The notes under the pieces are model-generated. The model ran no database searches. It was not told where the DNA came from and worked only from the letters and a program-made list of their open reading frames with translations. A stretch of 64,000 nt of DNA, from positions 1 to 64,000 of the forward strand of contig CACJGR010000002.1 of NCBI GenBank assembly GCA_902592985.1, read 5' to 3'. Positions 56,439 to 64,000 of the stretch are shown here, one piece after another. The DNA comes from an uncultured Pelagibacteraceae bacterium. GTDB taxonomy: Bacteria; Pseudomonadota; Alphaproteobacteria; Pelagibacterales; Pelagibacteraceae. The position numbers were made by a program, and so were the translations under genes. How positions within the stretch are numbered: position 1 is the first letter of the stretch; the number at the start of each line of letters is the position of its first letter.

Positions 56439-57857
56439 TTAGCTATTTTGAGTATCTTTAAATTTGGTAAACATTGCTTCAAATTCTAGCATTATATTTC
56501 CTGTTGGCCCATGTCTTTGTTTTCCAATAATTATTTCAGCTAAGTTTGATACTTCGTTCATTTTTGCTTGCCATTCTGCGTGCTCTACAGTTGCTGGTCT
56601 TGGTTCTTTTCTTTCTAAATAATATGCCTCTCTGTAAACAAACATTACAACATCTGCATCTTGCTCAATAGAGCCCGATTCTCTTAAGTCAGATAATTGA
56701 GGTTTTTTATCATCTCTTTGCTCTACCGCTCTAGATAATTGTGATAGTGCTAATACAGGAACAGACAGTTCTTTTGCTATAGCTTTTAAACCTTGTGTGA
56801 TTTCAGAAATTTCTTGGACTCTTCCATCTTTGTTATTTAATGAAGCTCTCATTAATTGGATATAATCAACCACAACCATATCTAAACCAAATAATCTTTT
56901 AATTCTTCTAGCTCTATTGCTTAATGCGGCAATACTAATTGCTGGAGTTTCATCAATATATAAGGGTAGTTCAGAAATATTTTTTGAAGCTTCGATAAAT
57001 TTATCAAATTGTTCTTCAGAAATTCTTCCTCTTCTTATGTCATTTGATTTTATTTTAGATTGTTCAGCCAAAATTCTTGTTGACAATTGTTCAGACGACA
57101 TCTCTAAAGAAAAAAATGCAATAGTTGATTTTTTACCATTAAGTTGGAGTTTTTGTGCTGCATTGAATGCAATATTTGTAGCTAAAGCTGTTTTACCCAT
57201 AGAAGGACGTCCAGCAATAATTATTAAATCTGACTTATGAAGGCCGCCGAGTCTATCATCTAAATCTCTTAACCCTGTCGGAACTCCAACAATTCCTTCC
57301 TCATTTTTATATGCGTTTGAAGCCATTTCAATTGTGGATTTCATAGCTTCATCAAATTTCACCAAAGAAGAATTAAATGAACCCTTCTCTGCAAGATCAA
57401 ATAATAATCTCTCAGAATTTTCTATAATATTTTGACCACTAACGTTGAGATCATTAAGTTTAGCTGAATCAATTGTAGTTTCTGATATTTTAATTAATTC
57501 TCTTCTAACAAACATGTCGTAAATAATTTTAGAGTATTCAATTGCTTGTCTTGATGAAGTAGAAAACTTTGTAACTTTAACTAAATATTCAGGAATATTT
57601 AGATCATCTTTTTCATTTTCAAAGTAATTTTTTAAAGTAATAGGGTTAGCAAGCATGCCTTTATAAATAAGATTTTCAATAGCAGAAAAAATTTTTTGGT
57701 GCATAGGATCGTAAAAATTAACATTTGAAATAATTATATTAATTTCATCAAATATTTCGTTTGATACTAATATTGATCCTAGTACCGCTTGTTCCGCTTC
57801 TATATTGTTGGGTAATTCTTTAAAGATATCTTTAACTACACTTAAGTTATTATTCAT
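56439..57857 (-). CDS. dnaB: Replicative DNA helicase DnaB
   Basis: NIEAEQAVLGSIL; IIIAGRPSMGKTALATNIA; VVDYIQLM; DLRESGSIEQDADVV. Confidence 0.96.
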   Translation of the reverse strand: MNNNLSVVKDIFKELPNNIEAEQAVLGSILVSNEIFDEINIIISNVNFYDPMHQKIFSAIENLIYKGMLANPITLKNYFENEKDDLNIPEYLVKVTKFSTSSRQAIEYSKIIYDMFVRRELIKISETTIDSAKLNDLNVSGQNIIENSERLLFDLAEKGSFNSSLVKFDEAMKSTIEMASNAYKNEEGIVGVPTGLRDLDDRLGGLHKSDLIIIAGRPSMGKTALATNIAFNAAQKLQLNGKKSTIAFFSLEMSSEQLSTRILAEQSKIKSNDIRRGRISEEQFDKFIEASKNISELPLYIDETPAISIAALSNRARRIKRLFGLDMVVVDYIQLMRASLNNKDGRVQEISEITQGLKAIAKELSVPVLALSQLSRAVEQRDDKKPQLSDLRESGSIEQDADVVMFVYREAYYLERKEPRPATVEHAEWQAKMNEVSNLAEIIIGKQRHGPTGNIMLEFEAMFTKFKDTQNS

Positions 57858-57924
57858 ATTTAAATGTTATATGAAAAAAATTTAAATCAAATAATAAAAA
57901 TCTACTGGGGAAAAAATTGTATAA

Positions 57925-58383
57925 TTAATGAACAGCTTCAGCTTCAATTACTTTTATAGATATTTCAGCTTGAATTTCAGAATGTAAGTTTATTTTAACT
58001 TTAAATGTACCGAGCTCTTTAATTTCTTTTGTTGGTTGAATCAATAAAGGTTTTATATCTAGTTTTAATGCATCTAAAATTATTTTTGAAATCTCAGTTG
58101 GTTTTACAGATCCATATAATTCATTATTTTCAGTACTTAATTTTTTAACTGAAAATATTTTACCATTAATTTTTTCAAAAATTTGTTTTGCATCTTTTTT
58201 CTTTTCCAAGTCTTTTTTCCCCAGGTCTAATTTAATTTTTTCAACTTCTTTAATATTTTCTTTTGATGCATAAAGAGCTTTTTTTTTAGCTATTAAATAA
58301 TTTCTAGCAAAACCTCTTTTAACATTAATTACATCTCCAATTGATCCAATTTTTCTTAAGTTTTCTAATAAGATTATTTTCAT
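57925..58383 (-). CDS. rplI: 50S ribosomal protein L9
   Basis: MKIILLENLRKIGSIGDVINVKRGFARNYLI. Confidence 0.96.
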   Translation of the reverse strand: MKIILLENLRKIGSIGDVINVKRGFARNYLIAKKKALYASKENIKEVEKIKLDLGKKDLEKKKDAKQIFEKINGKIFSVKKLSTENNELYGSVKPTEISKIILDALKLDIKPLLIQPTKEIKELGTFKVKINLHSEIQAEISIKVIEAEAVH

Positions 58384-58659
58384 TTAAATTAATGCTAAAT
58401 TTCTTGCTCTTTTAATTGAAATTGATAGTTCTCTTTGTTTCTTTTGGCAAATGTTAGTAATTCTTGATGGTAATATTTTTCCATTCTCGGAAATATATTT
58501 TTTTAATAATTTTATATTTTTATAGTCAATTGTTGGTGCTCCTTTTACTGAAAGTGGACATGATTTTTTAAATTTGTATTTATTACTTTGAAATATACTT
58601 AGTTTTGCAAAATTGCTTTGTTTGTTTTTTTTATTTTGTGTTTTTTTTCTTTTTATCAT
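58384..58659 (-). CDS. rpsR: 30S ribosomal protein S18
   Basis: [47 protein letters not shown]. Confidence 0.95.
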   Translation of the reverse strand: MIKRKKTQNKKNKQSNFAKLSIFQSNKYKFKKSCPLSVKGAPTIDYKNIKLLKKYISENGKILPSRITNICQKKQRELSISIKRARNLALI

Positions 58660-58661
58660 AA

Positions 58662-59009
58662 TTAATTTTTACTTTTTTTTTCTTTTTCTTCATTTTTTAA
58701 AAAATAATTTGCTTCAAGATCAAATTTTTTAACTTTTACAGTCAAGTATCTCAGTAGGTTTTGATCAATACTTTCATTTTTTTCTAATTCTTTAATAATT
58801 TTTCCACTACCTTTAATCTTAAAATGTATGTAGTTAGCTTTTTTATTTTTTTTAATAATGTAAGATAAGTTAAGCAGCCCCCAATTTTCAGTTTGTACTA
58901 TATTTCCATCATTTTTTTCTACAATTTTTGAATATTTTTCAGTTAATTTCTTAATTTGACTAGGACTGGTGTCTTGCTTCACTACTATTGTATGTTCATA
59001 TAAATTCAT
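58662..59009 (-). CDS. rpsF: 30S ribosomal protein S6
   Basis: [34 protein letters not shown]; operon order. Confidence 0.95.
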   Translation of the reverse strand: MNLYEHTIVVKQDTSPSQIKKLTEKYSKIVEKNDGNIVQTENWGLLNLSYIIKKNKKANYIHFKIKGSGKIIKELEKNESIDQNLLRYLTVKVKKFDLEANYFLKNEEKEKKSKN

Positions 59010-59096
59010 ATTTGATCTTTTATAAAAAAAAAGGATATACTATTATAATTCTTTGATTACAACACTTAAAAGCATAATAAAATTTTAAATATTTAA

Positions 59097-60029
59097 ATGT
59101 TTTCAGTAATTTTTCCAGGACAGGGTTCTCAATTAGTCGGTATGAGCAAAGAACTTCACGCAAAGTTTGATACAGTTAAAAAACTTTTTAATGAAGCTGA
59201 CCAAATATTAGATTTTTCAATATCTAATTTAATTTTAGAAGGACCAAAGGATCAACTAGATTTAACTGAAAATACACAGCCTGCAATTTTTTTAGTTGGA
59301 TATTCAATATTTCAACTATTAAAAAAAGAGTTCAAATTAGATTTAAACAAAGCTAACTTTTTTGCTGGACATTCTTTAGGAGAATATACAGCTCTAGCTT
59401 CAGCTGAAGCATTGAGCTTCTCAGATACATTAAAAATTTTAAAAATTAGAGGAAATGCTATGCAAAGTGCAGTTCCAAAAGGTGAAGGTGGAATGGTAGC
59501 TGTTTTAGGATCTAATATAGAACAGATAGAAAAAATTATTGAAGAAAATAAAGATAAATATGAATGTTTTATAGCTAATGATAATTCTAACGGCCAACTG
59601 GTAGTTAGTGGAAATATTGACAATATAGATAAATTTATTTTGGATTTAAAATCTAGTAGTATTAAAAATATTAAACTGCCAGTGAGCGCACCTTTTCATT
59701 GTAAACTAATGAAAAAAGCCACAGATATAATGACTAAAGAAATTACAAAGTTAGAATTTAAAGATCCTAAGAATATCTTAATTTCAAATGTTACCGGCAA
59801 AGAAGTCACCAATGCATCCTTACTAAAAGATTTATTAATTAAACAAATTGAAAGTAGGGTACGTTGGAGAGAAAGTGTAATGTTAATGATAAATAGAGGC
59901 GTTAATGAATTTATAGAAATTGGACCAGGTAAAGTTTTGTCAGGATTGATTAAAAGAATTGACAAAAGTGTAAAAGTTAGTGCAATAAATATTGAAGAAG
60001 ATATAAGGTTAATAAATATTAATGATTAA
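59097..60029 (+). CDS. fabD: Malonyl-CoA:ACP transacylase FabD
   Basis: FPGQGSQLVGM; AGHSLGEYTALA; VSAPFHCKLM. Confidence 0.96.
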   Translation: MFSVIFPGQGSQLVGMSKELHAKFDTVKKLFNEADQILDFSISNLILEGPKDQLDLTENTQPAIFLVGYSIFQLLKKEFKLDLNKANFFAGHSLGEYTALASAEALSFSDTLKILKIRGNAMQSAVPKGEGGMVAVLGSNIEQIEKIIEENKDKYECFIANDNSNGQLVVSGNIDNIDKFILDLKSSSIKNIKLPVSAPFHCKLMKKATDIMTKEITKLEFKDPKNILISNVTGKEVTNASLLKDLLIKQIESRVRWRESVMLMINRGVNEFIEIGPGKVLSGLIKRIDKSVKVSAINIEEDIRLININD

Positions 60030-60756
60030 TTTTAAAGATAAAAAAATATTGATTACTGGAGCTACTGGAGGAATAGGAAAAGCGTTAGTAAAAAAATTTT
60101 TATCTTTAGATGGCAAAGTTCTTGCCACAGGTACTAAAATCGAAAAATTAGAAGCTTTAAAAAAAGAATTTCCAAAAGTTAATACTTTAAAATTTGATAT
60201 CTCAGATCATCCAAAGATAGAAGAATTTATAGAAAATGTTTCATCACAATTATCTGGTTTAGACATTTTAGTTAATAATGCAGGGATAAATATAGACAAC
60301 TTATCATTAAGAATGAAAGACGAAGAATGGAAAAAAGTAATTGATGTAAACTTAGGATCAACATTTTTTTTATGCAAATATGGAATAAAAAAAATGCTTA
60401 AAAATAAGTATGGAAGAGTGGTAAATATAACTTCTATAGTGGGTCATACAGGAAATTTAGGACAATCAAATTATTCTGCTTCTAAAGCGGGAATTATTGC
60501 TATGTCAAAAAGTTTGGCAATTGAATATGCAAAAAAAAATATCACAATTAATTGTGTTTCGCCTGGTTTTATTCAATCGAAAATGACAGACAATATTGTT
60601 GAAAGTATCAAAGCGGTATTAACATCGAGAATTCCTATGTCCAAGCTTGGAACTGGAGAAGATGTATCAAATACTGTTGCCTTTTTATCCTCTGATGCTG
60701 CTTCATATATTACAGGTGAAACAATACATGTTAATGGCGGCATGTATATGGCTTGA
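60022..60756 (+). CDS. fabG: 3-oxoacyl-ACP reductase FabG
   Basis: TGATGGIGKAL; LVNNAGINID; SNYSASKAGI; ITGETIHVNGGMYM. Confidence 0.96.
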   Translation: MINFKDKKILITGATGGIGKALVKKFLSLDGKVLATGTKIEKLEALKKEFPKVNTLKFDISDHPKIEEFIENVSSQLSGLDILVNNAGINIDNLSLRMKDEEWKKVIDVNLGSTFFLCKYGIKKMLKNKYGRVVNITSIVGHTGNLGQSNYSASKAGIIAMSKSLAIEYAKKNITINCVSPGFIQSKMTDNIVESIKAVLTSRIPMSKLGTGEDVSNTVAFLSSDAASYITGETIHVNGGMYMA

Positions 60757-60805
60757 CAAAACTACTTTTTAATCTAATAACAAAATATAACAAAAAGGAA
60801 TAATT

Positions 60806-61045
60806 ATGTCACAAGATGTTTCAAGCAAAGTTAAAAAAATTGTTGCAGATCATTTAGGCATTGATGAAGCTAAAGTAACCGAAGAATCTAGTTTTATAGA
60901 TGATCTTGGCGCTGATAGTTTAGATACAGTTGAATTGGTTATGGCCTTTGAAGAGGAATTTGGTTCGGAAATTTCTGATAGTGAAGCAGAAAAAATTTTA
61001 ACTGTAGGTGACGCAATTAAATTTATTGAGAGTAAAAGTAATTAG
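60806..61045 (+). CDS. acpP: Acyl carrier protein
   Basis: [22 protein letters not shown]. Confidence 0.97.
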   Translation: MSQDVSSKVKKIVADHLGIDEAKVTEESSFIDDLGADSLDTVELVMAFEEEFGSEISDSEAEKILTVGDAIKFIESKSN

Positions 61046-61055
61046 CTAATATTAA

Positions 61056-61688
61056 ATGTCCTCAAAAAAAGATGGGATAATGTTAATATTATCTTCACCA
61101 TCTGGAGCAGGAAAAACAACGATTGTAAAACTATTGTCAAAAAATAGAGATTTTCATATTTCTATTTCTCATACAACACGAAAACCAAGAATAAACGAAA
61201 TTCAAGATAAAGATTATCATTTTGTTGATAATCATAAATTTAAAGATTTAATAAAAAAAGGTGAATTCCTAGAATATGCGAAAGTGTTTAATCACTTTTA
61301 TGGAACTACAAAAACATCTGTAATAAATAATCTTAAAAATGGAAAAAATGTTATTTTTGATATTGACTGGCAAGGAACAGAACAAATTAAAAATAAAAAA
61401 TTGGAATATAAACTAATAACTTTTTTTGTTTTACCTCCGAGCAAAAAAGTTTTATTTGACAGATTATCAAATAGAGACATGAAAGATAAATTAATTGTAG
61501 AAGAAAGAATGAAAGCATTTAGCAAAGATATACAACATTGGAAGAATTATGATTATGTCGTTATTAATGATAATTTACAAGATTGCTTTAATCAAGTTTG
61601 TGATCTAATTGATTCTGAAATTAATAATTCTGTTAATAATTATAATAAGAAATTAATTCAAAAACACGTTAATAAACTAACTTCCTAA
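61056..61688 (+). CDS. gmk: Guanylate kinase
   Basis: [33 protein letters not shown]. Confidence 0.95.
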   Translation: MSSKKDGIMLILSSPSGAGKTTIVKLLSKNRDFHISISHTTRKPRINEIQDKDYHFVDNHKFKDLIKKGEFLEYAKVFNHFYGTTKTSVINNLKNGKNVIFDIDWQGTEQIKNKKLEYKLITFFVLPPSKKVLFDRLSNRDMKDKLIVEERMKAFSKDIQHWKNYDYVVINDNLQDCFNQVCDLIDSEINNSVNNYNKKLIQKHVNKLTS

Positions 61689-62468
61689 ATTTTCATACTC
61701 TTTTGTAATCTTGTAATATGTATCTGGTGAAAGATTTTGTGGTCTTAAATTTAAATTAATATTAAGTTTTTTAGTTATTTGGCTTGAATTTTTAAATATT
61801 TGATTGAATGGTTTTTTAATCATTTTTCTCCTTTGATTAAAAAAAATTCTAGTAATCATTTCAAGGTTTTTAGGGTTTTTTATTTTATAAAAATTTTTTT
61901 TTGGTGAAAAAATTAATAAAGAGCTTTCAATCTTTGGTTTTGGAAAAAAACTATTTGGACTAATATTCATAATTTTTTTAATATCTAATTTCCAATTAGA
62001 TAGAATTGATAGTCTTCCATAATTAGATGTGTTCATTTTTGCAATAATTCGATCCGCTACTTCTTTTTGAAACATTAAAATAAGATTACTAAACCAATAA
62101 TTTTTATTTATAGATGTTATCCATTTTGATAAAATTTCAGTAGAAATATTGTAAGGCAAGTTTCCAAAAACAATTAACTTTTCTTTTGAAATTAAATTTT
62201 CAGAAATTTTTAATATATCGTCGTTAATAATATTTATTTTATTTTTAAATTTTTCATAGAGAAGCAACGATAAATTATTATCTTTTTCAACAACATAAAT
62301 TTTTTTTGGTTTTTTTTTAACAAGATAGTCTGTGAGATTTCCTGTTCCAGGCCCTATCTCTAAAATTTCGTTATTTTTATATATTGGAACAGTATTAACA
62401 ATTTTTTGTAATATATTTTTATCAACTAAAAAATTTTGGCCTAGACTTTTTTTGGGCTTAGTTAACAC
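61677..62468 (-). CDS. rsmA: 16S rRNA dimethyladenosine transferase RsmA/KsgA
   Basis: [41 protein letters not shown]. Confidence 0.95.
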   Translation of the reverse strand: MLTKPKKSLGQNFLVDKNILQKIVNTVPIYKNNEILEIGPGTGNLTDYLVKKKPKKIYVVEKDNNLSLLLYEKFKNKINIINDDILKISENLISKEKLIVFGNLPYNISTEILSKWITSINKNYWFSNLILMFQKEVADRIIAKMNTSNYGRLSILSNWKLDIKKIMNISPNSFFPKPKIESSLLIFSPKKNFYKIKNPKNLEMITRIFFNQRRKMIKKPFNQIFKNSSQITKKLNINLNLRPQNLSPDTYYKITKEYENLGS

Positions 62469-63447
62469 GGATTTTGTTTACAAAGTTTAAAGCTTCTTGA
62501 AGACTTTTAGGATCAGATTTATTCAGACCTAGCATCTGATTATTTGGTCCATGATCTGGTGAAATTCTAATAAATGGAAGTCCGAGTGTAATATTTATTG
62601 CCTTAAATTCATAAAGAGTTTTTATAGGTGTTAATACTTGATCATGATACATTCCAATAATTACATCAAATTTTTTTACATTTTTCTTGATAAACAATGT
62701 ATCTGCAGCAAAGGGTCCAAAAATCTTAATTTTTTTTTTTGATAGGAATTTTATTGCTGGAGTTATTATTTTTTTTTCCTCATTTTTATCTTTTATTGAT
62801 TCACAATGAGGATTTAAGCCTGTAATAGCAATTTTTGGTTTTTTATTTAAGAATTTTTCGTAAAATTTATTTATAGTAATTACTTGTTTAATTATCTTTT
62901 TAATTGTTATTTTTTTAAAAATATTTTTTAATGGCAAATGAGTAGTGATCGGACTTACCGAAAGATTATTATTATAAATAAGCATAACTTCTTTGCCTGT
63001 ATGTCTAGTTTTAAAGGCAAGATATTCAGTAATACCAGGAAACTTTTTCTTTAAAAAATGTTTTTTGGAGATTGGTCCATTAATTAGTGCGCAACCTTTA
63101 TTTGCTCTCATAATTTTTAATCCTAAATTAAAACACTGATCGATATAATGGTTTGATTTTGATGAAATTTTATCAAATGTTTTATTACAATTAAAATTTA
63201 CGTTTATAAGATTAATATTTTTATTATTAAGTTTATATAAATTTAAAAATTTATCGTTAATTAAATTTATTTTAAAAGAATACTTCAATTTTTTCATTTG
63301 TTTTAAAATCAAATTATAAGAAGCAATTATTAAAATAGGAGTTTTATAATTTTTATTTTTTAAAGTTTTAAAAAAAATTTCTAGGAAAATACTATAAGGC
63401 TCTCCTGATACAATTATTATTGGTTTAATTTTCATGTGTTTCAACAT
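62458..63447 (-). CDS. pdxA: 4-hydroxythreonine-4-phosphate dehydrogenase PdxA
   Basis: INGPISKKHF; TGLNPHCES; GPFAADTLF; GMYHDQVLTPIKTL; SPDHG. Confidence 0.95.
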   Translation of the reverse strand: MLKHMKIKPIIIVSGEPYSIFLEIFFKTLKNKNYKTPILIIASYNLILKQMKKLKYSFKINLINDKFLNLYKLNNKNINLINVNFNCNKTFDKISSKSNHYIDQCFNLGLKIMRANKGCALINGPISKKHFLKKKFPGITEYLAFKTRHTGKEVMLIYNNNLSVSPITTHLPLKNIFKKITIKKIIKQVITINKFYEKFLNKKPKIAITGLNPHCESIKDKNEEKKIITPAIKFLSKKKIKIFGPFAADTLFIKKNVKKFDVIIGMYHDQVLTPIKTLYEFKAINITLGLPFIRISPDHGPNNQMLGLNKSDPKSLQEALNFVNKIRVN

Positions 63448-64000
63448 TTTTTTTAATTTTTTTATAATATATTGATGAAAATTGACTTAACTTTTTATTT
63501 TTTTCATATTGAATCATTTTTTTTAATTCAAGTTCGAAATTTGTTTCTAGTTTTTTTTCTTTTGCATCATCTACTTTTATTATAAGTATTCCACCTGGTA
63601 TATTGATTGGTTTTGTAATTTCACCGACATTTGTTTTTAATAATTCATCAATAACTAATTCGGACAATTGATTTTGTTGCACCCATCCTATTGAGCCTCC
63701 AAATTTTGCTGTATCTGAAATACTGTATATGTTTGCTGTATTTTTGAATCCTATTTTTTCTATACTTTCTAATATTTTTTTATATTTTTCATTTAATTTT
63801 TCTTTATTTTCTGCATTAAAAATTATTTCTGACAAAGAAAATAATTTTTGTTTCTTTGATTTAAATTCTTCCTTCTTTAATTTTTTTTTAATCTTTTTTA
63901 TATCAATTTCAACTTGGTTTTTATATTTATCAAATATTAACTGATTCCAGGTAATTTCAATTTCAAGTTTTTTTTTAACGATATCTATATTAAGATCATG
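63425..64000 (-). CDS. surA: SurA-like peptidyl-prolyl isomerase, C-terminal portion (runs off the window edge)
   Basis: Frame remains open to 64000 (..EITWNQLIFDKYKNQVEI..LSEIIFNAENKEK..) with a parvulin core (GGSIGWVQQNQLSELV); order surA-pdxA-rsmA. Confidence 0.8.
   Translation of the reverse strand, partial: HDLNIDIVKKKLEIEITWNQLIFDKYKNQVEIDIKKIKKKLKKEEFKSKKQKLFSLSEIIFNAENKEKLNEKYKKILESIEKIGFKNTANIYSISDTAKFGGSIGWVQQNQLSELVIDELLKTNVGEITKPINIPGGILIIKVDDAKEKKLETNFELELKKMIQYEKNKKLSQFSSIYYKKIKKNVETHEN

Overview
AT-rich, gene-dense window that reads as a SAR11/Pelagibacter-type alphaproteobacterial chromosome (inferred from composition, short intergenic gaps, gene content and SAM riboswitch types; no search was run). 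Left (1-28 kb): catabolic/C1 genes, including an alpha/beta hydrolase, a DUF1185-like protein, a frameshifted TPP enzyme, a luciferase-like monooxygenase, a glutamine-synthetase-like ligase, two Rieske oxygenases, a TauD + PhnZ-like HD pair, an NAD-type formate dehydrogenase with FdhD/MobA/MoeA, an amidinotransferase and a ureohydrolase. Middle (28-42 kb): an accessory island with a complete type I R-M system (hsdM-hsdS-hsdR) between two identical 33-bp direct repeats, a tandemly duplicated secreted hydrolase, a TPR-methyltransferase and a repeat-propeller autotransporter-like protein. Right (42-64 kb): oxidoreductases, a heptad-repeat protein, transporters, a BHMT-like gene behind a tandem SAM-II/SAM-V riboswitch leader, then housekeeping genes (purF, cvpA, dnaB, rplI-rpsR-rpsF, fabD-fabG-acpP-gmk, rsmA-pdxA-surA). 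Best leads for undescribed biology: (i) a 54-nt three-way-junction-like leader upstream of the luciferase-like monooxygenase operon; (ii) a switchable-looking helix pair between the SAM-V aptamer and the bhmT Shine-Dalgarno; (iii) the repeat-bounded R-M island with no integrase; (iv) a TauD/HD-oxygenase pair suggesting oxidative phosphonate cleavage. No rRNA, tRNA, CRISPR or transposase was recognised.
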